Counted from the first letter of the stretch, positions 48,342 through 58,703 are shown. The stretch: DNA of 64,000 nucleotides from Pycnococcus provasolii (GCA_049487715.1 CP150568.1:124001-188000), one strand, 5' to 3'. Numbers and translations are program-made. The notes: generated from the sequence alone by a model not told the origin.

Positions 48342-50819
48342 TTACAGGCCATTTGCGTGCGCGAGAGCATCTAACCTTGATCTATACAAATTCATATTCG
48401 AGAGGTGTGGGGGATAAAAGAAACGGTCGTTGCCGTGCCATGTCCTGCGCGTCTCGTATTCAGATGAGGAATCTGCAGAATCTTTTCGGCATTCATCAAT
48501 CACGTCATCGGTCATGCAGCCCGCTTTCGACATAGCCTCGTCAAAGGTGATCCTTCCACGGTGAAGAAAGGAGATGTCCACCTCACGACGTTTCCGAAGG
48601 AGCTCAATCGCACCCTTGAGATAGCACTGATCACGACCACACGTGGACTGCAGCTTCGACGTGTCGCATAGACCACCCTTGACGCGCGCGCAGATGGCGA
48701 ATCGGCGACTTGCGTCCGGTACGTAGCGCGCAAGTTCCACGAAGAGGTCCGTGAAACCAAGAGATTGACCTAGCGCCGCGGCGTAGTACATGAGTGCAGG
48801 CTTGTGGAGCAGCGCATTCTCACCCTGGTGCAGGTGCTGATTAATGACGGCGAGACCTTCCTCGCAGGCGTGTTCCTCGAGCTCTCGCATCGCAAGAAGG
48901 CGCTTCCCCTCGTCGCCGGTAATACGCCTCGTGTTTCCAGCATCCGCATCGGCGAGGCTCGTATTGTCCCGACGCGCGGCAGTCCACGTGCGAGTAAATT
49001 CCACGGATGGTGCCTCAGGCGCGGTGGGCGGCGCAACCGGACCGTACATTTGCACGGTGCTCGCGGCGCCGTGCATGGCAATAGCTGAGGGTGACCCTCC
49101 CTTCGCCCCAGATAGCGTGCCACTCTTGAGCTGGTCGAGCTTGCCGTTGCGCATTGGATCGAATTGGCAAGTGCGGCTCCAAAGCATGCGTGCGACGTGG
49201 CGATCAACACCCGCAGTTGAGCCGAAAGGTGCCATGCTCGGGCTTACCAGATTCATCGACTTGTCAACATTAGCATCAGCGGCGCGTTCCGCCACTTCTC
49301 CATCGCGTTGCTCGCTTCGTTTTGGTGCCCTCAAGCGCCATGGAGCCTCTTTCGTCACAGGTTCGTTGACGTAGTTTCGTAGAAAGTGCGTACCAAGCTC
49401 GTGCGACCACAGCGCTTCCGCTCCGTCTCTTGTGAGATTGAAGGGCAGCGGAACGCGAAGCACGCATCCCTTCACGGCGATGGATTGCCACGCGGCGCCC
49501 TTGGATCCCTTCTTTTGTCGCTTTCTCACGAAGTGGATGATCAGTCGACGGCTCAGCATGCTCGATGGCGCATCATCCTCACTAGCGTCAAAACCTGAGC
49601 CACTCTTGCCGTGGCGACGTTGCATAGCCTCCCAGTCGTCGCCGGGGATGCATCGGCACAAATACTCCTCCGCGGATGCGACGAGCTCGTCAGGGGTCAT
49701 GGATTGCCTACCTCCTTTGCGCGGGCTGCGATCTCGCCGCGGGCTGCAGGCTTTTCGAGGGCTGCGCCCGCCGCGTGCGAGCAAGCGGCTCCGATTCCTT
49801 TCGAGGATGTCCTTTGCTTCTGGCAGGTACTCCGTGCTCGGCGGGAATCGGCGCGCGAGCTCGTCGTCTCTGAGCGGCCGCTCGTACGTGAATGCGGGAT
49901 TTTTAGGTTTGCCACTTCCGTCGTCCAGTGCGGCGAGGAACTTCGCCTTCTCGTCCTCGTAGTTGCTCGGCATGAGTCGGTTCTGCAGGCTGTCTCTCAC
50001 GGTGGCGAGCGCGTGGAGTTTCTGCTGCACGTCACAGGCGTCGCGCCACCTTGCCTTGGACGCGGCGTGCTTCGCGCCAGTCTTTCGCGCGGTATCGGAG
50101 GCGATGCGCACGTCGATGCGCGTGGCACCAGCTGAAGTGTCGTGTCCAGTCGGAACGTCCCACTGGTTGTAGTCGTCCTCGAAGAGAACGGCGCAGTGGT
50201 GTGGTTCTGAGCGCTGCCTTCTTCTGCGTGCAAGGCTTCGTGCGAGCTCCCACGCCTCCTGTTTGCGTGGCGGTGCGATTGGAATGGTGGGCGGCGGCAC
50301 GTTTGCCTTGTCGTTTGTCTTTGCTGGCGAGCACGGTGCGGATGCCGACTTGGCATTCAGAGCTGGCGCCGCCGGCGTTTGTTTTTGCCTTCGTACCGTC
50401 GCGGACATGATCGTCACTGGTGCTGGCGACGGTCCTCGGCTGTTCAGTCTCGCGGGCGCTGGCGGTAGGCGTGTCGGCTGTTTGCTTTCCATTCTCCTCA
50501 CGTACGCCTGCGCCGCCTTGGCGAGCTGATCTTGTTGTCTTTTTTGCCACTCTGCGGCGCTAACTTTCTGCGACGTTGATCGGAGCGACGCGAGCACCGC
50601 TTCGTGCTGCGCGCGTAGGCACGCCGGTTGTCCGTCAAAGTCGCCGGGTAAGCTTCGACTCCTCGTCTTGGAGGAAGAAACCGGCCCCACGACCACATTT
50701 TGACTGCTTCGTTGTTGTCGCTGTCTCTGTTGGTGTTGTTGTTGTTGTTGTTGTTGTTGCGACGAACACACAGAAACGTTCCTCTGCCCCACCGCCGTCG
50801 AAGACGACGACGACGACAT
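48342..50819 (-). CDS. MATCAP-like tyrosine carboxypeptidase (DUF1704 family)
   Basis: Family members are zinc metallopeptidases that remove the C-terminal tyrosine of alpha-tubulin. Seen from ATG 50819 (825 aa): a Ser/Gln-rich start, then about 330 basic, Pro/Ala/Arg-rich disordered residues that could bind microtubules. The catalytic domain follows, about 370-820, with the zinc motif HELGTHFLRN near 471 (HExxTH type of the family). The C-terminal half has MYYAAALGQSLGF and the repeated helical segments seen in DUF1704. The frame is open 112 codons upstream but only through low-complexity sequence and a GTG, so 50819 is preferred; M at residue 62 of that extension is an alternative. Convergent with the megasynthase, 79 bp apart. 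Confidence 0.82.
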   Translation of the reverse strand: MSSSSSSTAVGQRNVSVCSSQQQQQQQQHQQRQRQQRSSQNVVVGPVSSSKTRSRSLPGDFDGQPACLRAQHEAVLASLRSTSQKVSAAEWQKRQQDQLAKAAQAYVRRMESKQPTRLPPAPARLNSRGPSPAPVTIMSATVRRQKQTPAAPALNAKSASAPCSPAKTNDKANVPPPTIPIAPPRKQEAWELARSLARRRRQRSEPHHCAVLFEDDYNQWDVPTGHDTSAGATRIDVRIASDTARKTGAKHAASKARWRDACDVQQKLHALATVRDSLQNRLMPSNYEDEKAKFLAALDDGSGKPKNPAFTYERPLRDDELARRFPPSTEYLPEAKDILERNRSRLLARGGRSPRKACSPRRDRSPRKGGRQSMTPDELVASAEEYLCRCIPGDDWEAMQRRHGKSGSGFDASEDDAPSSMLSRRLIIHFVRKRQKKGSKGAAWQSIAVKGCVLRVPLPFNLTRDGAEALWSHELGTHFLRNYVNEPVTKEAPWRLRAPKRSEQRDGEVAERAADANVDKSMNLVSPSMAPFGSTAGVDRHVARMLWSRTCQFDPMRNGKLDQLKSGTLSGAKGGSPSAIAMHGAASTVQMYGPVAPPTAPEAPSVEFTRTWTAARRDNTSLADADAGNTRRITGDEGKRLLAMRELEEHACEEGLAVINQHLHQGENALLHKPALMYYAAALGQSLGFTDLFVELARYVPDASRRFAICARVKGGLCDTSKLQSTCGRDQCYLKGAIELLRKRREVDISFLHRGRITFDEAMSKAGCMTDDVIDECRKDSADSSSEYETRRTWHGNDRFFYPPHLSNMNLYRSRLDALAHANGL

Positions 50820-51735
50820 GGAAATACAAATACAGCTTTCAGACGAGATATGCGAGCGAGATATGGCGTTCGTTCCCCTCTGGCATAGATTCTTAAAAAG
50901 CCTTAAAGGTAGACTACCGGGTAGGGGGAAGCATGCATCCCTGGGCCAACAACAACAACTTGAACTTGTCATCGACTTCGAGTAACAACGGCGACCATTG
51001 ACATTGACGACCGTCTGACCATAGGGTAGAGGACCATGTGGATGGGCCTTGATTGACCGGTGTGTAAGAACTAAGGTTATAAGAAAAGCCTTACAAGGGG
51101 GTTGCGCGCCGATCATCACAACTGTTGGCAACCTCTCACTTTTACCACTTACCACTTAACAAAAACTAACCTTAAAAGGCAAGAGGCCGGCCGGTCAATC
51201 ACAGCTTATTCTGGCATCTGGTACAGCACGGTGTAACGGTATGTACCCCATGGCCCTTGGTAAAAATAAAGTCTAGCGCAGAAGCTCCCTTGCGCCAAGG
51301 GAGGGAGTCCGTTCTACCGGGGGAGATACATAGTTATGTAAAGGCACTTGCAAGTCTTGCAGATCGAGTCAGTGGAATCGCTACATATGTATAGAATATG
51401 CAAAGGTGGTATGCAAGGGCGTGGCGAAACAAACCAGTATTCGTGCCCCATACTTCCTCCACACATGACACAACCAAGCTTTTGGTCGCAAGCGGTCCCA
51501 CCGTCCCACACGTCACACGATAGTAGGGAGAGTCCACGCCGTAAAGGTAGGTGTATGGCGATGCGCGAGAATGCAGATGGTGAATCAGCCCCGGCGGCGC
51601 TCAGCAATGCTGCGTGCACGACGGAGCGCGTGGTGGCGAACCCCGTGTACCGGTCCGATGCTGCACAGGCGGGGGATGATGCCTCCTCGTCGTCATTGTA
51701 ATTTATAATCATACTAAAACATAATTACAGTAAAA
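50820..51735. other. Intergenic region, 0.9 kb, between two minus-strand genes
   Basis: Holds the 5' region of the MATCAP gene and the 3' region of the P450. A 132-codon minus-strand ORF with an ATG (51314-51712) begins 24 bp after the P450 stop. It has no recognised domain and may be 3'UTR. No other feature is seen. Confidence 0.5.
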
Positions 51736-53565
51736 CTATCTTGAGACGATGCGTAGCGAAACGAGTGGGTTGGTGCGCGGTCGGAGCGTGAGGCCTGCGT
51801 CAGCCGCAATGGGGAAGGAGTCGTCCACGCGCAGTCTTCCTAGGTTGTCTGTCGGTGCATCGCTCGTATAGCCAGGCCATCGCATGCTGTGCTTGCGCAG
51901 CAGCGTGGCAGCAAGGACCACCACCTCGCAGACTGCAAAGGCACTGCCAATGCAATTTCGCGGACCACCTCCGAACGGAATGTACATCGGTGATCCACGA
52001 AGGGTGCCGTTGGCACCATCCTTGAGTGCGGAAATGAACAGCGGGGCATCGTGCGCAGGCTCGGCGGAAAGCACGCACGGCGCATCTGGCGCACCTTCCG
52101 GTAGCCATCTACGAGGCTCGTAGCTCGTGACTGCATCCCACTGGTTCGTGCGATGTGCAAGATACGCGCACGGAAGAACGGTGGCACCCTGTGGCACGTC
52201 GCCGAGACCGGGTAACGTCGTGTCCATCGTCGCACAGCGACCAATCAGGTAAGCGGGAGGATGCAGACGTAGGCTTTCCAGCACGCATGCTTCGAGGTAT
52301 CGTAGCCTGGACACGTCGTCAAGCGTGAACGATTCGCCCCCTTTGCTCGCGGCAAGTGCGTCCACCTCGTCCGTGCATCTTGATAGCGGCGAGGTACTTG
52401 TTGCGTTCGCGGCGCTTCCAAGCGCGAGGTCGACAAGCAGCCAGAAGAGCGCAATCGCGGATGTCTCCTGCCCGGCGACAAGCATGGTTGTCACCTCGTC
52501 GCGCAGCTGTTGATCGGATGTCTCTGCACCGGATGCCGCAACGAGTCTTGTGAGCAGGTCGGCGTCGCCTTCAGGCTCACCTTGTGTTTGCAGTCGCCGT
52601 CGTCGATTTCGTATGATACTTAGCACGACTTCGTCCACCGCCGCGACCGCCTGGCGGAAGCGCAGGTTGCCAGGAGTGGGCAGCCACTCCGGGTCTGCGA
52701 ACCCTCTCGCACCTCGCGCGGCGAACTCGTCGAGAGCCACCTCGAGGTTGGTGGTAAGTGCGTCGGCGTCGTCGACGAGAAAGTCCTCCCCGAAAAGCAC
52801 CTCTCCGGCGATAGCGAGCGTGAGTGCGTTGCACCGACTCCACAGCGAAACGACCTGGTCACTCGCCCAGTCGCGCGCGAACGTCCGCTCCGCGTTTGAC
52901 GCCATGACTCGACTGTATCTCCTGACGGCGGCGTCGCGGAACGCGGGTGCCGCTGCGCGCCTTTGTCGTTTCCACGCGTCGCCGTCGCTCGTTAAGAGTC
53001 CGTCGCCGGTGAGTATGGAGTTGGGAAAGAACGCCGTTCCGTCTTTCTGGAATCTGTGTGCGTCTGTGCTGAGCACGAACTTGAGCGCGTCGTTCGACCA
53101 GATGACGACGACGAGTTGTCCCGCGAGCGCGAGTCCCGCGCCGCCTTGTTGTGTCTGCGCGAGTCTGCTGAGTAGCGCGAGCGGCGCGGACGCCATGTCG
53201 GGCGCGGCGTCCGTTGCGGGTCCCTTCGGGAAACCCGGAGGTCGCGATCCCGCCAGTGCGACCAATAGGCGATCCGAGACGGACGGCTCCACAATGGTGA
53301 CGACGGCCGAAGATGACGTGGACGACGACGATTCTGATGACGATTCTGATGATGCAGATGCACAAAGCACGTGATGTGTTCGTAGACGACATCGCTCTGA
53401 TCCAAGGGAACGTGAATGTGAACCTATGAAAGAGGCCAGGGAACGTGAAGAGGTTGTTCTATATTCGTAGGCTACTCGAGGATGATGATGATAACGCCGC
53501 CGCCCATAACAGGAACGACCATTAGAAGACGACATGGACAGATGCTGTAGCTTGAGCATGTTCAT
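51736..53565 (-). CDS. Cytochrome P450, possibly plastid-targeted, CYP97-like
   Basis: A heme-thiolate monooxygenase. Seen from ATG 53565 (609 aa): an N-terminal 110 residues rich in Ser/Arg/His with a poly-Ser run, like a plastid transit peptide; PPGFPKGP; the C-helix WKRQRRAAAPAF; the I-helix AGQETSA near 359; ExxR in ESLRLHPP near 427; the PERF-like EPRRWLPEG; and the heme loop FGGGPRNCIGSAFA near 530 with its Cys. All key residues are present. Overall length, plastid-like N-terminus and lack of a membrane anchor fit CYP97-type carotenoid hydroxylases, but the substrate is inferred. ATGs at 53559 and 53535 are alternative starts. Confidence 0.9.
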   Translation of the reverse strand: MNMLKLQHLSMSSSNGRSCYGRRRYHHHPRVAYEYRTTSSRSLASFIGSHSRSLGSERCRLRTHHVLCASASSESSSESSSSTSSSAVVTIVEPSVSDRLLVALAGSRPPGFPKGPATDAAPDMASAPLALLSRLAQTQQGGAGLALAGQLVVVIWSNDALKFVLSTDAHRFQKDGTAFFPNSILTGDGLLTSDGDAWKRQRRAAAPAFRDAAVRRYSRVMASNAERTFARDWASDQVVSLWSRCNALTLAIAGEVLFGEDFLVDDADALTTNLEVALDEFAARGARGFADPEWLPTPGNLRFRQAVAAVDEVVLSIIRNRRRRLQTQGEPEGDADLLTRLVAASGAETSDQQLRDEVTTMLVAGQETSAIALFWLLVDLALGSAANATSTSPLSRCTDEVDALAASKGGESFTLDDVSRLRYLEACVLESLRLHPPAYLIGRCATMDTTLPGLGDVPQGATVLPCAYLAHRTNQWDAVTSYEPRRWLPEGAPDAPCVLSAEPAHDAPLFISALKDGANGTLRGSPMYIPFGGGPRNCIGSAFAVCEVVVLAATLLRKHSMRWPGYTSDAPTDNLGRLRVDDSFPIAADAGLTLRPRTNPLVSLRIVSR

Positions 53566-53903
53566 CAACAGACACGTACGTACAGGTACCACTACCACTA
53601 CTACGAAGAGAGGGACTTGGTTTCGTTCGGATAACAATGTCCGGTTCCCCTTTCACCTTTGCCGAACTTCCCAACCCCCAAACACCAAACACCAAACGCC
53701 AAAGGTAAACCCCAAACAACAAACCCCAAACAACAAACGCCAAAGGTAAACCCCGAAAAAACGCCACTCCTTCTACTCTTAGTCTATCAAGGGGAGTTAA
53801 CAAAAGCTTAGTCCTAGGAAAGGTGGGCTCTTTTCGTTATTATCCGGCTGCGGGCCCCAAGTATTCTTACACACTTCATAAAGACTCATTTGGAAAACGC
53901 AAC
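53566..53903. repeat. Divergent promoter region with CAAAC(A/G)CCAAA repeats
   Basis: Between the divergent P450 and membrane-protein genes. At 53680-53755 short units of CAAACACC, AACGCCAAAGGTAAACCCC and CAAACAACAAAC repeat imperfectly; the AACGCCAAAGGTAAACCCC segment occurs twice. Confidence 0.6.
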
Positions 53904-56636
53904 ATGTCCATGTCCGCCGCCACTCATGTGCACATGAAGTCCACTAGAAGGCTGCCTCATGTTGTGCCACGGTCGCATTTATGTCTGAGACCCTTGGCTC
54001 TTGGCTTGCCCTCGTTGCCTCTTCGTCTTCGTTCGGGCTTCTCAGAATCGCTTTGTCGTAATACCTCTAGGATTTATAGGCGGCGACAAACTGATAGGCA
54101 TGCGAGTTCTCAACGCGGCTCCCTTCGGCTTGGAGCACAACATTCTCGAGCTTCTCTAGAATACTCGTCATCGGGGAATTCTAACTCTTCAGCTAATAAT
54201 TCATCAGCCATTCAGCAACAGGCCAATACGCCGCCACCTCCGACAACGACGACGACGACGCCGCCGCCGCCGCCGCCCGGCGCAAGGGCCGAATCCGTCA
54301 CGTCCAAACGACTCAGTGTCGCGGCAGACCTGCTCGTCATTGCAACCGCCGCGGGAGGAACCGCCGCCGCGTTTCTCACCGACGCCGCTCTCATGGCGGC
54401 AAGCCCCGTCGCACTCGCACTCATCGCTCTGCTCATGTACAGAAGGGCACTCGAGGCGGAAAAAGCTGCAGCCGTGTCACAAACAACCGCGCTGTACGCA
54501 AGCCTAGCTGCCGCCGTCGCGGCGCGCGCGGAACTGCAGAGACGCGCAGAAATCGCAGAAGTGTCCGCCACTGCATTCCGACAAATGGCGAGGGAGTCGA
54601 TGGAACCGATTGCGAATAAACTCGACGCCGTGGAGGGGAGCCTGCTCGCGGCAACGAGAAGCGCAAGAGAAGGGGCAGCGGCTGCCAGACTGTCCGCCGA
54701 GGCGGCTGCAAACGTCGCCACCACGTCCGCCGAGGCGGCAAAGCAAGCGGCAAGGCAAGCGTCGAACAGCGGCACCGAGGCGCTCAAGACACAGCTGCGA
54801 CGCGAGCTGCCCGCCGTCACGCTCTCAAGGCAGGAACGAGCGGCGCTGCTGCGCCTGGACGATCGACTCGACGCCATCGAAAGTGCTATGCAAGGGGCGG
54901 AATACAAAAGGGCACAGGATGACGACCGACTGCTCCGACAACTGCAGGAGACGGTGTACGACGCACAGGAAACGCTCAGAAAAGCTGTGGATTCGCCTGT
55001 GCTGCGCGTTCTGCCCGCGGAAGTGGAAACGGCATTCAGATCATCGACGCAAAGAGCGAGAGATGCAGCTGAGCCAGTCGTTGTTGACATAGCCGCAGAA
55101 TGGGAAAGCGCAAGTACGGTCGTGGGATCCATGGCGTCCGATGCCGCTGGCGCGTACGCGTCGGACTTTGGCAAGGCGGTGGAAACTGCGAAGGACATGG
55201 CGGAAAATTCAGCCACAGCCGTGGCGGAATTCTTCGACGCGTACGACGACGACGATGACGACGATGATGTCGACGACGAGAGAAGCCGCAGCAGCAACAG
55301 CGCAACGGCTGAAAGCGGTGAGGAGACGATGGACGCGACGACAGATGCGCCTCAGGAGCAGCCAGAGAGCGATGAGGAAGGATTAGAGAAAAAGCAAGAT
55401 GCAGCAGACGAAGAGGGTGTCTCTGAAACGCAGGCAAAACAAGAAGCTGCGACTGCTGCCCTTCTGGCAGCTGCCGCAAAATTGACTGAGGCTGTGGAGC
55501 GTGCGGATCAGGCTGTGAAGGAAAGAGCTTCATCGGACGTGGAATCCATGTCATCGTCAGAGGGGGAGCAGCAGCAGGATGCAGATCCGTGGCCAGCACA
55601 AGGTGAAGATCCGCTGATCTTCGATGGGGAAACGCAGCCTCTTGAAGAAGACGCCGTCTCAACGCCAACGATGCAGGAAGAACAGCAACCTCAACAGGAG
55701 GAGGTGGTGGAGGAGGAGGTACAGGAGGAGGAGGAGGAGGAGGTGGTGGTGCAGGAGGAGGATGCAAGTGACTTATTGCAGCGTGGGACATCACTGCTGA
55801 AAGGGGCGAGACGGCTTGCTCGCGCCGGTGACTATGGAGAGGCGGACACCAGCTTCGCTGCAGCGGCAGACGTTTTGCAGGAAGCAGTGAACGGCGCCGA
55901 TGCTGCGCTTGTGGCAATTGTAGAATCCGCAGGTCCACGTGGCGGCGACAACCCCGATGCGCAGGAATTGTGGTCAAGCTGGGAGCGCGTGCGCACAGCT
56001 GCATGTGGGAATTGCGGCAACAGCTTGCTCGAGCGCGGCAAGATCAAGGTGGAGCTGCTCCAGGAGCTCCTGAGAAACCCGCCGGGTGCGGATGCGACAG
56101 ATTCGGAGCGCACCAAGCAGGACACGGCAAGCGCCCGGCTCGCGGAGGATGCGCAGCAGATGCTCGTCGAGAGTGGTCGGTACTACCGCCGCTGCCTTGT
56201 GCCTGACAACGGCGCCAAGTCTCTCGTTGGCGCAGATGCAGCCCGCGCGCTTCTCAAGTGGGGCGATGCCCTGCAGTTTCGCGCAAGCGTCGCCTCGAAT
56301 GCGCCTCTTGGTGACGAGGACAGTCTGAGTGCGCGTCTGGAGAGCCAAGGCGAGCTCGCGCTCGCGTCGGCTGAGAAGTACGAGGCTGCGCTGAACGCCG
56401 AGCCCGACGACGCGAAAGTCTACGACGCTGCTTGCCTTGGGCAGGCTGAGAGTCTATCCCTGTACGCGCGTTCGTGCGCTCGCCTTGGCAAGCTTGTGGA
56501 TGCCGTTGAGTTTGGCCGCAGCGCTTGCGAGTACTACGAGGCTGTTGACGGCGGCGCGGACGGCGGCGTGAGTTTGGCCGCACTGATGGACGAGGTGTCC
56601 CAGTGGGAGTCCGTGCTTGACGACGACGAGTACTAG
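53904..56636 (+). CDS. Predicted plastid membrane protein with acidic middle and TPR-like C-terminus
   Basis: Not assigned to a known family. Seen from ATG 53904 (910 aa): a basic Ser/Arg/Leu-rich N-terminus of about 100 residues that resembles a transit peptide; two hydrophobic helices at about 137-158 and 161-180; a long Ala/Glu/Arg heptad-like stretch about 185-440 that should form coiled coil; an acidic low-complexity region about 445-635 with poly-Asp and Glu/Gln runs; and a helical C-terminus about 640-910 with TPR-like pairs (GDYGEADTSFAAAADVLQEA, ALKWGDALQFRAS-like, SAEKYEAALNAEPDD). The last segment fits a TPR protein-interaction domain. A plastid envelope or thylakoid scaffold is an inference. 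Confidence 0.75.
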   Translation: MSMSAATHVHMKSTRRLPHVVPRSHLCLRPLALGLPSLPLRLRSGFSESLCRNTSRIYRRRQTDRHASSQRGSLRLGAQHSRASLEYSSSGNSNSSANNSSAIQQQANTPPPPTTTTTTPPPPPPGARAESVTSKRLSVAADLLVIATAAGGTAAAFLTDAALMAASPVALALIALLMYRRALEAEKAAAVSQTTALYASLAAAVAARAELQRRAEIAEVSATAFRQMARESMEPIANKLDAVEGSLLAATRSAREGAAAARLSAEAAANVATTSAEAAKQAARQASNSGTEALKTQLRRELPAVTLSRQERAALLRLDDRLDAIESAMQGAEYKRAQDDDRLLRQLQETVYDAQETLRKAVDSPVLRVLPAEVETAFRSSTQRARDAAEPVVVDIAAEWESASTVVGSMASDAAGAYASDFGKAVETAKDMAENSATAVAEFFDAYDDDDDDDDVDDERSRSSNSATAESGEETMDATTDAPQEQPESDEEGLEKKQDAADEEGVSETQAKQEAATAALLAAAAKLTEAVERADQAVKERASSDVESMSSSEGEQQQDADPWPAQGEDPLIFDGETQPLEEDAVSTPTMQEEQQPQQEEVVEEEVQEEEEEEVVVQEEDASDLLQRGTSLLKGARRLARAGDYGEADTSFAAAADVLQEAVNGADAALVAIVESAGPRGGDNPDAQELWSSWERVRTAACGNCGNSLLERGKIKVELLQELLRNPPGADATDSERTKQDTASARLAEDAQQMLVESGRYYRRCLVPDNGAKSLVGADAARALLKWGDALQFRASVASNAPLGDEDSLSARLESQGELALASAEKYEAALNAEPDDAKVYDAACLGQAESLSLYARSCARLGKLVDAVEFGRSACEYYEAVDGGADGGVSLAALMDEVSQWESVLDDDEY

Positions 56637-57455
56637 TACTAACAGTAAGCCTTCACAGTGAGTGAGTACATAACAGTAACGTGACAACCGAAAGGGACGA
56701 CAAAAGTACAATCCTTCGAAAGAGCCAAACAAAGAGCCTCGTAGAGCCTCGTTTGCTTCCTACCACTATGTTAAGTACTAATCCAATGGCGGATCCCCTT
56801 ACATACATCCTCCGCCTTGGAGAACCGCCGCTCCACCGTTCTTCTCCAAGGGTGCAAGGTTGAATGTTGTTTTCTTCATTTTTTCACCTCAGGCTCACCC
56901 TTTATCCCTCTCAGAGGGTGTTGTGGTTTCGATCTTAAAAAAATCCATCGAAATCTCGCCCAGGCTCGGACATCTCGCTCTCAAGGGCGCGCACGAAGTC
57001 GGCCATACCATAGAATAAGCCTGTGTCGGCCTGTGTGTGTGTGTGTGTGTGTGTGTGCGTGCGTGCCAGAGAGTACTGTGCTTAAGCTGTTACTCTCGAG
57101 CAGTCACTACGATAACAGCCATAGTACTACTGTGTCGCTGTTTCTTGCAGCTATTTCTTGCGCACTTGACCAGTTGCCAGTGGTTACCTATACGGGTTTC
57201 ACACAGCAGCACTGTGTTCCTTCCTGGGTCCCGAGTCAAGTGCTCCTTTTACTGGCTTAAGGCGTAATAAGCTGAGCCTCAGCTGCTGCACTTGGTCACT
57301 GACCTCTTGGGGATAAGGTTAAGACGTTTGACTTAAGAGGATACATAAGATACGCTCGTCTTAGTAGGCTCGTGGAGTGCTGATAGCTGGTGAGTGAGAA
57401 CCTTAAAATATCATCAGCTCGATACGTACGATAGATTCCGTTCACCACCACCATC
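56637..57455. other. Intergenic region, 0.8 kb, 5' of the sialyltransferase-like gene
   Basis: Contains a (TG)n run at about 57030-57061 and CTTAAG hexamers near 57082, 57257 and 57332. ORFs across 56817-57267 are low-complexity and have no domain. Confidence 0.55.
57030..57061 (+). repeat. (TG)n microsatellite
   Basis: About 13 TG dinucleotides followed by CGTGCGTG. Confidence 0.9.
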
Positions 57456-58703
57456 ATGTGGCTCGAACGTATGGTGTTCCTCTTCCTGCTAAGCGTAGTG
57501 ACGCTGCGCCTGCTCCTCGTTGGCAGATACGGACTCGCAGGTGTGCAGGTGGCAGAGCCGACGATAACGGCGGACAAGGCGTTGGACGAGCCTGCGTCGA
57601 GACCGTCGGGGTCGTCCGGCGACGACGGAAAGGGTGGCGAGGATGCCGTCGCCATCTCGCTCGCTGACGGCGCGGATGAGGAGGACACGATGCCCGACGA
57701 GGTGCTGGCGAACGTCGACGGGGACGGAGAAGGTGACGCAGGAGGTGACGGCGACGAAAGGCAGCGCGTGAGTATGGCGGGAGGGGTGAAACTCAGGCTG
57801 GGAAGCCGAGCTGCCGCCAAGGCGGCTGCCGAAACGGCAAGACAGACAGTCAAGTCGATCGAAAGCCGAGCTACGTGGCGCGTTCTCGACCACCTGCGCC
57901 TCGTCGACGGTAGCACGAGGCTGGTGACGCACAAGCGCCAGTTCATCGTGTACAACGCCACCCTCAAGCACGTCGTGCTGCGCCACTGGCTGGAGTACAG
58001 AGAGGCGAACAACACGCTCATCTACCACTTCCCGCGGAGCCTGTTCGAGCTGCTGCCTCTCGAGGAGCCGAAGTGGCGCTTCGGCCGCTGTGCCGTCGTC
58101 GGCAACTCCGGAGTCGTGCTGCTGGCGGAAAATGGCGCGGAGATCGATGCCCATGATGCGGTGTTCCGCATCAACATGGCACCCGTGCGTGGGTACGAGG
58201 CTTACGTGGGAAAGAAAACAACGTTCGACATCGTCAATAGCCATAACATTCGCGAGCTGCTTCAGGGCATGCGGCACTGGCGCAATAGCGAGAGTGACGA
58301 GGCGCATTTGGTCATGTTCGAGACGGCAAGTCACTTCGCGCGCTATCACCTCTGCCAACCGCTGCTCAAGCGCTTCCCGCACGCGCATCCGGTGCTGCTC
58401 AATCCAATCTTCAGCAACCACTGCCATCGCGTTTGGGTGCAGCTGAAGTACCTTCTGGAGAAGGAGCAGAGCAGCCAGTACAATCGCAAGCCGATGAGTG
58501 GATTCTTCGCCACACTCATGGGCATGCAGATGTGCGACCACGTGGACTTGTACGGCTTCGACGCGTACACGAGCAAGAGGAGAAGCTATCGATACCACTA
58601 CTTCGACAATATTCAAGGTTTCACGGACGTGCACTCGTTCGACCTTGCCATCGCCGTGTACAAGCTAATTCAGAAAAAGGGTGGCCTCAGCATTCGATCG
58701 TAA
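57456..58703 (+). CDS. GT29 sialyltransferase-like type II membrane protein
   Basis: A Golgi-type glycosyltransferase of family GT29, which in animals transfers sialic acid from CMP-sialate; algal members may use another sugar such as Kdo. Seen from ATG 57456 (415 aa): a signal anchor at 5-25; a Gly/Asp-rich stem to about 110; sialylmotif L at about 210-260 (CAVVGNSGVVLL, DAVFRINMAP); motif S at about 345-370 (MSGFFATLMGMQMCDHVDLYGFDA, with its Cys); motif III YRYHYFD; and motif VS with His in VHSFDLA near 391. All catalytic motifs are present. It sits two genes from a sulfotransferase, which also modifies glycans. Confidence 0.92.
   Translation: MWLERMVFLFLLSVVTLRLLLVGRYGLAGVQVAEPTITADKALDEPASRPSGSSGDDGKGGEDAVAISLADGADEEDTMPDEVLANVDGDGEGDAGGDGDERQRVSMAGGVKLRLGSRAAAKAAAETARQTVKSIESRATWRVLDHLRLVDGSTRLVTHKRQFIVYNATLKHVVLRHWLEYREANNTLIYHFPRSLFELLPLEEPKWRFGRCAVVGNSGVVLLAENGAEIDAHDAVFRINMAPVRGYEAYVGKKTTFDIVNSHNIRELLQGMRHWRNSESDEAHLVMFETASHFARYHLCQPLLKRFPHAHPVLLNPIFSNHCHRVWVQLKYLLEKEQSSQYNRKPMSGFFATLMGMQMCDHVDLYGFDAYTSKRRSYRYHYFDNIQGFTDVHSFDLAIAVYKLIQKKGGLSIRS

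Noticed and set aside
51314-51712. 132-codon minus-strand ORF with ATG between P450 and MATCAP genes
   Set aside because: No domain or coding signature; it starts 24 bp after the P450 stop and may be 3'UTR. Kept only as a remark in the intergenic entry.
54212-55297. 361-codon minus-strand ORF rich in Ser and Ala
   Set aside because: Antisense to the plastid membrane protein; composition arises from the Ala/Arg-rich coding strand.
57489-58634. 381-codon minus-strand ORF
   Set aside because: Antisense to the GT29 gene, whose sialylmotifs are intact.
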